Assembly (NCBI GenBank): GCA_047633175.1
Contig: JBLIEQ010000020.1
Location: 7,417 to 71,416 of the forward strand
DNA from: Motiliproteus sp047633175
GTDB taxonomy: Bacteria > Pseudomonadota > Gammaproteobacteria > Pseudomonadales > Balneatricaceae
DNA: 64,000 nucleotides
Direction of reading: 5' to 3'
This document shows positions 57,511 through 64,000 of this stretch, in pieces (position 1 is the stretch's first letter; each line of letters starts with the position of its first letter). Made by a program: the position numbers and the translations under genes. The notes below the pieces were generated by a model, which did no database searches, was not told the DNA's origin, and was given only the letters and a program-made list of their open reading frames with translations.

Positions 57511-60500
57511 CGGCATCACGAGCCCTTGGGATGTGAGGATGCCTTCGGGGATGGTGTTGGCGTATAAGTCCGTGCCGGTTCCCATGCCCCACTGCCACAC
57601 GCCATCCCCGGTGCGGGTACCCGCCACCGTAGCGTAGTCAAATCTGTTCGCATTATCACGGCGTACCAACCCGCTAGCATTCACTCGCACAGCGGCGGAA
57701 CCCTCGCTTGTCAACCAATTCAAATACGGCCCGCCCCCCCCTCCCGAGGTGTACCGCGTCACCGGGGCTCCGTTTCTCCCTATTATCTCGCTACCGTTTC
57801 CGACCAGCACGACCTTGTCGCCTGATCCCAATTCCTCGACGCCCATCCACCCGCGATAAACAGCATCCGCTGCCGCACCATCATGAGGCTTCCAGTGCAA
57901 TGTACTGCTCCGAGAATCCACCATAATATAAATAGTATAATCCGTATCGGCTTCGAAGGTCCGAACCGCCCCGCCGCCACCGTTGTGGCTAGAGCTGACC
58001 CCGTGCACAAAGTCGAACACGACGATGCTGGTCCTGGTCGCCCCCGTAACAAAATTAAGCGTGCTGCTATCATCGTCAGCTATGCCGGCATAGGCGTTCC
58101 TGGCCGTGTCGGTCACCGCATCCCCACCGATCTCGACGTGGTAGTCCGCGCTAACATTCTGCAGATCGTTGGTTGGATCGATGGTCAACTTTTTACCGCT
58201 GACATTTAACTGGTCGTCGTGATCGGCGACATCGATCACAAGCCTGTCCGTACCATCGGTGATAACGATAGTACCCGTTCCCAGCGCAATATCTTCATTG
58301 AACGTCAGCACCAGGTCGGCCGCGCGCGCCACGCCCGTCGCGTTATCGTCGGGCGTACTGGAGGTTAGCGTGGGACCGGTATTATCAATCGTGATACTGC
58401 TCGCCGAGGGCGTACTGAGGTTGCCCGCCTCATCGACGCTATAGAGCACGTACTCACCGTCATCCAGTCCGGTCGCGCCCAGGCTGGCATTAGTGTCGGC
58501 GGCCGTTATCGACACGTCATTCCATAAGCCATCAGCGGCACTGGTAATATCCGCCAGCGTCGTTACCGCCACACTGCTGTGAACCAGGTAGGCGTTACCG
58601 ACTTCGCTGCTCTGGGCATTAATGCTGTCAGTGCTCTGGAAAACCGTCTGGCCATTAGTGGTGCCATTGGCATTAAACAGCTGCACGGAGATGCTGTAAT
58701 CGCCCTCGGCATCTTTACTAACCCAGGTCACGGCATAGGCACCGCCGGTGCCTATGCCGGTGATTTGAGGATAAGTGACGATGTAGTAACTACTACCTAT
58801 CGACTCCAGCTGGACGGTAACGCCCTGGGTCGTGCCAGCGGCACCAAAGCGCTGCACATAGATGCTGTAATCACCTGCAGCATCCTCACCATACCAGGTC
58901 ACCACATAGGCACCGTCGGTACCGACGGAGGTGACTTGTGGGTGCTTGTCACCCCCTGAAGTGCTGCCAGGCGCGTCCAGCTGGACGGCACTGCCATTGA
59001 GGTTACCAGCGGCATCAACGCTCTGCACGAGGATGGAGGCATTAGGATACTTACCCGGTAGGGGATCTCCATAATACTCCCACGTTTGCCGGGCCACCAC
59101 AAAGGCACCGCTGGTACCGACGTCGGTGATCTGCGGTCCACGGTTAGAAGGAGCCATGCCGAGATCGACGGCACTGCCATTGGTCGTGCCATCGGCGTTA
59201 AACCTCTGCACGTAGGTGCTTTCAAAGCCAAAACAGTTACTCAGCCAGGTCACCACATAGCTGCCATCGGTGCCCAGTTCTGTAATTTGGGGGAGATGGT
59301 CAACAGTGTCCCAATTACTAGACACGTCGAGTTTGACGGCACTGCCTTTGGGATTTCCAGCGGTGTCAAACGCCTGCACGTAGATGCTTTCATTGCCAGC
59401 ACCATCCTCACCCTGCCAGGTCACGACATAGGCACCTGCGGTGCCCAGGGCGGTGATTTGCGGGTCCTGGTCAAAACCTGGAGTGTCCTGTTTGAAGGCG
59501 CTGCCATCGGGGCTGCCAGCGACGTCATACCGCTGCACGTAGATGCCGCCAGTCGCCTCCAGAGTCACGACATAGCCGCCATCGGTGCCCAAGGCGGAGA
59601 TTTGAAAATCAGAGATAGGCCCAGGCGAATAGCCTTGCGTTTCGAGTCGGACGACACTGCCATCGGGGCTGCCAGCGGCGTTAAAGCCCTGCACATAGAC
59701 ATAATCACTGTCATTATCAGCATCGTTAGCCGCCCAGCTCACGACATAGGCGCCGGCGGTGCCTACAGCGGTGACTTTAGGGTCAAAGCCCTGAGCCGGC
59801 TTATTATTAATCGATTCTACCTGCGAAGCACTGCCAGCTGTCGTGCCATCGGCGTTAAACCGCTGTACGTAGACGCCGTAATCGCCCCCGGCATCTTCAC
59901 CCTGCCAAGTCACAGCATACTCACCGTCTGTGCCTACATCGGCAATTTGCGGGTCCCGGTCTATGCCTGTCGTATTGCCAGGTGCCTCGAGCTGCACCAT
60001 CGGAATTTGAGTGGGTGGATACAACGAGGCGGTGGGAGGTAGAGTATCGATGGCATAGTTGGCCGAGTCGGCGCCATTCTCCGGGGAATTACCCGCCAGA
60101 TCGATCAGCGCAGTGCCCACGCTGATGATGTTAGCGGTCTCTTCGATATCAATGGCCGGCGTAAAGGTGCCAGTCCAGGTGATGCTATCGCTGCTGCTCA
60201 GGCCAGTGAGCGTGCCGTTATCCAGGCTGATATCGGTTTCATCGAACGCTTTCACCGCCTCGCTGAAGACGAGGGTCAGGGTCGTGGTCTCGCCGGCTTT
60301 CAGGACGCTGTCGGCCAGAGTAACGCTCTCGACCACCGGCGCTGTCGTATCAGTCTCTGCCCCGTCGTCATTGTAAGCACCCACGGCATACGCGGCGGCA
60401 CCCGCAGCACCAGCGCCCAACAAGACGGCACCCATGCCAAAACCCTGAGCATCCGTTTCAGACGCTTGCCATACGATGCCATCATCGACCGCAGAGGGCC

Positions 60501-60789
60501 CTCCCTGAACGGCCATCTCCTCTGCGGGATTCAAGGCACCCTCGACGCTATAGGTTACGGGGCCTTCGGTAGCGTAAAAGTCGTCGATACTTACAACAGT
60601 TTTTCCGTCAACGTCGATCTCTAAGTCATCCCCTTTGCGCCTGAGCACAAGATCTTCGATGACGGGTTCACCCTTGCTATCGACAAGGGTGTAGATCGCA
60701 GATTTATTGGCGGGAATAACCGAGAGTGGCTCGTCTAGAGCCACGAAAAAAACTTGATCAGAAACAACGGCCTTTAACTGAAAACCCAT
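57508..60789 (-). CDS. Large BapA-like surface adhesin (adhesin 1)
   Basis: 1093 residues, acidic, without cysteine-rich regions or signal peptide. N-terminal BapA prefix-like domain (residues 1-118, VIEDLVLRRKGDDLEIDVDG), a Gly/Ala-rich stretch (VLLGAGAAGAAAYAVGAY, 122-139), an Ig-like domain (150-250), eight degenerate ~58-residue repeats of the pattern PQIT-VGT-G-YVVTW...YVQRF-A-GT (about 266-730), a second Ig-like pair (to ~915) and a distinctive C-terminal domain from IVVFDFVHGVSSSHNGGGGA to GILTSQGLVMP. The prefix and lack of signal peptide suggest type I secretion; no secretion genes are in the window. Shares its last ~360 residues with adhesin 2. Confidence 0.88.
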   Translation of the reverse strand: MGFQLKAVVSDQVFFVALDEPLSVIPANKSAIYTLVDSKGEPVIEDLVLRRKGDDLEIDVDGKTVVSIDDFYATEGPVTYSVEGALNPAEEMAVQGGPSAVDDGIVWQASETDAQGFGMGAVLLGAGAAGAAAYAVGAYNDDGAETDTTAPVVESVTLADSVLKAGETTTLTLVFSEAVKAFDETDISLDNGTLTGLSSSDSITWTGTFTPAIDIEETANIISVGTALIDLAGNSPENGADSANYAIDTLPPTASLYPPTQIPMVQLEAPGNTTGIDRDPQIADVGTDGEYAVTWQGEDAGGDYGVYVQRFNADGTTAGSASQVESINNKPAQGFDPKVTAVGTAGAYVVSWAANDADNDSDYVYVQGFNAAGSPDGSVVRLETQGYSPGPISDFQISALGTDGGYVVTLEATGGIYVQRYDVAGSPDGSAFKQDTPGFDQDPQITALGTAGAYVVTWQGEDGAGNESIYVQAFDTAGNPKGSAVKLDVSSNWDTVDHLPQITELGTDGSYVVTWLSNCFGFESTYVQRFNADGTTNGSAVDLGMAPSNRGPQITDVGTSGAFVVARQTWEYYGDPLPGKYPNASILVQSVDAAGNLNGSAVQLDAPGSTSGGDKHPQVTSVGTDGAYVVTWYGEDAAGDYSIYVQRFGAAGTTQGVTVQLESIGSSYYIVTYPQITGIGTGGAYAVTWVSKDAEGDYSISVQLFNANGTTNGQTVFQSTDSINAQSSEVGNAYLVHSSVAVTTLADITSAADGLWNDVSITAADTNASLGATGLDDGEYVLYSVDEAGNLSTPSASSITIDNTGPTLTSSTPDDNATGVARAADLVLTFNEDIALGTGTIVITDGTDRLVIDVADHDDQLNVSGKKLTIDPTNDLQNVSADYHVEIGGDAVTDTARNAYAGIADDDSSTLNFVTGATRTSIVVFDFVHGVSSSHNGGGGAVRTFEADTDYTIYIMVDSRSSTLHWKPHDGAAADAVYRGWMGVEELGSGDKVVLVGNGSEIIGRNGAPVTRYTSGGGGGPYLNWLTSEGSAAVRVNASGLVRRDNANRFDYATVAGTRTGDGVWQWGMGTGTDLYANTIPEGILTSQGLVMP

Positions 60790-61110
60790 CTACAACGCTC
60801 CCTGTATGATTCAATATTATTAGCGCCATACATCTTATATTGGCACCTATGTAACTGATTTATAATTAACTTATTGGGAGGTTATTCTAAAATATGGTAT
60901 TTGTCACGTATTTGACTATTACTGCGTACTTGTAAACGGGATAGCTTTTTTACCACCGATTACGGCTCTGGATTGCCCAAACTAAGCCTATTGCTAACCG
61001 ATGACATTCAGGCTGAACGAGGCACGAGAGGACGTGACCCTCGTGCTAAGTGGAGCCGACATTATCGGAATGAACTCATTCACAATCAAAGACCTGACCC
61101 CATCGGGGCT
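60790..61110. other. Upstream region of adhesin 1
   Basis: AT-rich 100 bp next to the adhesin start (minus-strand promoter expected), a hairpin GCACGAG...CTCGTGC at 61022-61048, and a short AAAGACCTGACCCC trace near 61090 of the dispersed repeat. No coding frame. Confidence 0.45.
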
Positions 61111-61347
61111 GCTAAAAACCTGGAATAAACGCTAAGGTTAAAAGCACGACCACAAAAAAAACCCCGGCAATCATCGATTGTCGGGGTTTTTTTGGGCCTA
61201 TTAACAGCCGTGGCCAGATTTACTTGACCACTACAGTCGGCGTTTTGTGGGTAGAAAGGAGCCCGACGCTGGCCGCGCCTTGTCGGACTAAAGTCAATTA
61301 ATGGGGCCAGAACTTTCCACTTATGTGAAATGTAAGGCCTGACCCCG
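61111..61347 (+). repeat. Degraded copy of the sodB 3' end, its terminator and the dispersed repeat
   Basis: CTGCTAAAAACCTGG and GGTTAAAAGCACGACCACA align with the sodB tail; the stem CCCCGGCAAT/ATTGTCGGGG with T7 at 61161-61192 copies the sodB terminator; TTGTGGGTAG...CCCGACGCTGGCCGCGCCTT...GTCGGACTAAAGTC...GGGGCCAGAACTT and GTGAAATGTAAGGCCTGACC copy the dispersed repeat, in the same order as at 56910-57346. Confidence 0.85.
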
Positions 61348-61352
61348 GGCTT

Positions 61353-62030
61353 CGTCAGGCGCATAACTGGATCAGCGGCGGCGCCTATACCTTTGTCTGC
61401 AAAACCGACATCAAGGGCTATTATGCGCACATCGACAAACACCAACTCTTCGAGCTGCTAGCGGAGCACGTCAAGTGTCCGATCCTGCTTAACCTGCTCG
61501 GCCAGTTTCTGGCCTACAGCGTAGAAAAGGGCGGCCTGTTTCATACCCCCGTCAAGGGTATTCCGCGCGGCTGCCCCCTGAGTCCGTTATTGGCCGGGTT
61601 TCATCTCTTCGAACTAGACCGCACCCTGAGCAGGCGCAAGGGCGTCCGTTATCTCCGCTTTATGGATGATCTGTTAATGGTCAGCCAGACCCGCTGGCAG
61701 CTAAAAAGGGCAGTCGCGATTATGAACCAGGGGTTCGCGGAGGCCGGTCTGGAGCAACACCCCGATAAAACCTTTATCGGTCGTATCACTCATGGCTTCG
61801 ACTGGCTAGGTTATCACTTCACTGCAGGAGGCCTGCAGAAAATAGCCCGCCAGACCATTGTAAAGGCCCATACCAAACTCCACCGGCTTTATGAGCAAGC
61901 CCGCCGCCTGCGACTGACACCAGAGCAGACACAGCAGCGGGCGGTGGCCTATATCAAGCGCTGGCGCTCCTGGGCCAGCGCCGGGTTGAGTACCACGGCG
62001 GTAGGCTTACACGAGCCCCTGAGAGGTTAG
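61353..62030 (+). pseudogene. Reverse transcriptase, 5'-truncated
   Basis: An open frame of about 226 codons without a credible start. RT motifs in order: KTDIKGYYAHIDKHQ (motif 3 Asp), VKGIPRGCPLSPLLAG (motif 4), RYLRFMDDLLMVSQT (motif 5, catalytic FMDD), HPDKTFIGRITHGFDWLGYH (motifs 6-7), then a thumb-like tail ending RWRSWASAGLST. It resembles group II intron-like or unclassified bacterial RTs; no maturase or endonuclease domain follows. The N-terminus is replaced by the GGCCTGACCCC repeat. Its 3' end overlaps the adhesin 2 gene by 24 bp, tail to tail. Confidence 0.88.
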
Positions 62031-64000
62031 GATACCTGCGGGGATGGTGTCGGCGATTATGTCCATGCCGGATTCCGGGCCCCAGTCCCCGTACCCTGTG
62101 TTCTGGCTGTCGTTGATGCCATACCACACAGTAAGAAAATTGCTAGTCTCGTACCCCATATTATGTATAAACGCCCTTCCCTCTACGTTAAAATTAACCG
62201 CCAACCTATCCTCTATGGACGTATGCAACTGGCCACCATAGAAGTTCCCCGCATGGGGCCAAGTCGAAAATCGTGTGCCCACGCCGCCTTTATATCCTCT
62301 CAAAACGTGCTCGTACCCGACAATATATATAAGATCACCCACGCCTAAATCGTGCCCCCCACGCCAAAGCTCGTTTGTCGCATCGGACCTCGCGCCGTTA
62401 ACCGGGCCTCCAGCATTCATCACGCCGCCTGGACCCAACAAAATGTAGATCGTATAGTCCGTGTCATCCTCGAATACTCGCGCCGCGCCGCCACCGCCAT
62501 TGTGACTTGAATTTACCCCGTGCACATAGTCGAACACCACGACGTTGGTCTTCATCGCCGCCGTCTCGAAATTAAGCGTATCCGCGTCGGTGATACCGGC
62601 ATAGGCGTTATCGGTCATGTCGGTCACTGCTTGCGCGTCTATCTCGACATGGTACTGGGTACTATTGTTGGCCAGATAGCCGTTTGGATCGATAGTCAAT
62701 GTATCATCGACGATCGTTAACTGGCCGTTGTGATTGGCGACATCGATCGTGATCGTGTCATCCCCACCAATTATAGAAATATTGCCCGTGCCCAGCTTAA
62801 TATTTTCATTGAACGTCAGCACCAGGTCGTCGGCGTGGCCAACGTTCGTCGCTTCATCGTTGGGCGTACTGGAGGCCAGCGTGGGACCGGTATTATCAAT
62901 TGTGATACTGCTCGCCGAGACCGTACTGAGGTTGCCCGCCGCATCGACCGCATAGAGCACGTAGTCGCCTTCATCCAGGCCGGTCGTGCTGATAGCGGTA
63001 TCGGTATCGGCGGCCGTTATTGCAACGTTGTTACGCTGGCTGTCATCGGCACCGAGAATATCCGCCAGACTCGTCACAGCCACCGTGCTTTTCACCAGGT
63101 AAGCCGTACCGACCTCGCTGCTCTGGGCTTTCGTGCTTGTGCTATTGAGTGTGGCGGTGGGGGCGGTGGTATCGACTGTAAAGTCATGCGCACCGCTGGC
63201 CGCACTCACATTACCGGCTTTGTCGGTCTGGGTGGCGGTGACCGTCTCGGCTCCTTCACCCATCGCGCTCACCTCGGCATCGGTGACCGCAACGCTCCAG
63301 TTACCCGAGCCGCCTACCAGGGCACTGTTGCCGCCCGCTAAGGTGATCCCGTTGCCGAGGACCAGGTTAACCGTCGCCCCTGCTTCCCCTGTCCCGGTAA
63401 TACTAAAGCCGGCCGCCGCCTCGTCATCATTAACGACATTATCGCTGGTGATGGCATTGATGCTGGGCGGCAGGGCCAGGGTGTCGACCACGAAGGTCTC
63501 AGTCAGAGGCGTACTCTCATTACCAGCATCGTCGGTCTGGGTGGCGGTGACCGTTTCGCTGCCTTCACCCATATCGGTGACATCGGCAGCGGCGACCGCG
63601 AGCGTCCAGCTACCATCGGTGCCAACCTTGACGCTGTTGGTGCCGTCCAGGGTGATGCCGCTGTCGAAGCTAAGGGTAACCGTCGTGCCGGCTTCCCCGG
63701 TGCCGGTAATATCAAAGCCGGCCGCAGCTTCAGTTTCATTGACGAAATTATCAGCGGCGATGGCATTCAGGGTCAGGCCATCCGTTCCGGTGCCGGTTAC
63801 GGGTGTCTCCGAGTCGACCACGAAGGTCTCAGCCAGAGGCGTACTCTCATTACCGGCGTCATCGGTCTGGGTGGCGGTGACCGTTTCGCTGCCTTCGGCC
63901 ATCTTGGTGACATCGGCAGTGGTGACCGCGAGCGTCCAGCTACCATCGGTGCCAACCTTGACGCTGTTGGTGCCGTCCAGGGTGATGCCGCTGTCGAAGC
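62007..64000 (-). CDS. Large Ig-repeat surface adhesin (adhesin 2), C-terminal part
   Basis: At least 664 codons; the frame is open at the right edge, so the N-terminus is outside. At least two near-identical 110-residue Ig-like repeats (GEGSETVTATQTDDAGNEST, GTGEAGTTVTLSFDSGITLD), a third diverged one, then the same C-terminal block as adhesin 1: SSEVGTAYLVKSTVAVTSLA, ITIDNTGPTLASSTPNDEAT, VVVFDYVHGVNSSHNGGGGA and the final GILTSQGLV. The ~110 residues between the HNGGGGA block and the terminus differ strongly from adhesin 1. Probably type I secreted, as inferred for adhesin 1. Confidence 0.87.
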   Translation of the reverse strand, partial: FDSGITLDGTNSVKVGTDGSWTLAVTTADVTKMAEGSETVTATQTDDAGNESTPLAETFVVDSETPVTGTGTDGLTLNAIAADNFVNETEAAAGFDITGTGEAGTTVTLSFDSGITLDGTNSVKVGTDGSWTLAVAAADVTDMGEGSETVTATQTDDAGNESTPLTETFVVDTLALPPSINAITSDNVVNDDEAAAGFSITGTGEAGATVNLVLGNGITLAGGNSALVGGSGNWSVAVTDAEVSAMGEGAETVTATQTDKAGNVSAASGAHDFTVDTTAPTATLNSTSTKAQSSEVGTAYLVKSTVAVTSLADILGADDSQRNNVAITAADTDTAISTTGLDEGDYVLYAVDAAGNLSTVSASSITIDNTGPTLASSTPNDEATNVGHADDLVLTFNENIKLGTGNISIIGGDDTITIDVANHNGQLTIVDDTLTIDPNGYLANNSTQYHVEIDAQAVTDMTDNAYAGITDADTLNFETAAMKTNVVVFDYVHGVNSSHNGGGGAARVFEDDTDYTIYILLGPGGVMNAGGPVNGARSDATNELWRGGHDLGVGDLIYIVGYEHVLRGYKGGVGTRFSTWPHAGNFYGGQLHTSIEDRLAVNFNVEGRAFIHNMGYETSNFLTVWYGINDSQNTGYGDWGPESGMDIIADTIPAGILTSQGLV

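Noticed and set aside
61086..61445. 119-codon minus-strand frame between the adhesins
   Set aside because: It crosses the copied terminator, the dispersed repeat and the RT remnant; no protein-like content.
57381..62030. A classical diversity-generating retroelement
   Set aside because: The RT lacks the usual DGR motif-4 form, both copies are truncated, no accessory gene is seen, and no template repeat matching the adhesin 3' ends with adenine-specific changes was found. It is kept as a looser RT-adhesin association.

Overview
The window is a gammaproteobacterial chromosome segment. Gene order and protein sequences point to the Oceanospirillales/Pseudomonadales part of the class. The evidence is secE-nusG-rplKAJL-rpoBC-rpsLG-fusA in one block, the Thr-Tyr-Gly-Thr tRNA cluster beside coaX and birA, rppH-ptsP, ygfB-pepP-ubiH-ubiI, TIGR02449-zapA-6S RNA-5-FCL, hemCDXY next to argH, and ubiD beside a flavin reductase. 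I cannot name the genus from sequence alone. Most of the window is core chromosome; the last 7 kb and a patch at 46.6-48.2 kb are accessory.

Layout. 1-15.1 kb (minus strand): the ribosomal protein/RNA polymerase block, from secE down to a fusA cut by the window edge. 15.0-16.3 kb: five tRNA genes (Trp, then Thr-GGT, Gly-TCC, Tyr-GTA, Thr-TGT). The tuf gene normally found between tRNA-Thr and tRNA-Trp is absent. 16.3-25.6 kb: SPOR-like protein, coaX, birA, folA, thyA, lgt, a TauE/SafE permease, an NRDE protein, ptsP and rppH. 25.9-32.6 kb: HAD phosphatase, rlmI, gcvH, ubiI, ubiH, pepP. 32.8-35.4 kb: ygfB family, TIGR02449 gene, zapA, 6S RNA, 5-formyltetrahydrofolate cyclo-ligase and a 39-residue membrane peptide. 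35.6-39.5 kb: a sodium/solute symporter-STAC-GAF protein that lacks the expected kinase, a small membrane protein and an AEC permease. 39.9-46.5 kb: ACT-domain regulator, argH, hemC-hemD-hemX-hemY. 46.7-48.2 kb: a REP-associated tyrosine transposase inside arrays of its own repeat. 48.2-56.9 kb: flavin reductase, ubiD, rho, trxA, hslO, hslR, a HAD nucleotidase, cysQ, a small membrane protein, sodB. 57.0-64 kb: two related large surface adhesins (BapA-like, probably type I secreted). Each meets the remnant of a reverse transcriptase gene tail to tail, in a segment that looks duplicated from the sodB 3' end onward.

Two themes stand out. First, the DNA is unusually rich in short tandem duplications placed at gene ends. 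These are 11-15 bp units after TauE/SafE, gcvH, argH, ubiD, cysQ and sodB and across the hemC/hemD junction, a tetranucleotide run after rho, a 65-bp duplication of the 3' end of the TIGR02449 gene, and a 150-bp duplication of the 3' arm of 6S RNA. Second, the right end pairs reverse transcriptase remnants with adhesins whose C-terminal domains are strongly divergent between conserved flanks. It is the best candidate here for something not well described, although both reverse transcriptase copies are truncated.

All coordinates and motifs were read by eye; homology calls rest on recognised family motifs, not on searches.
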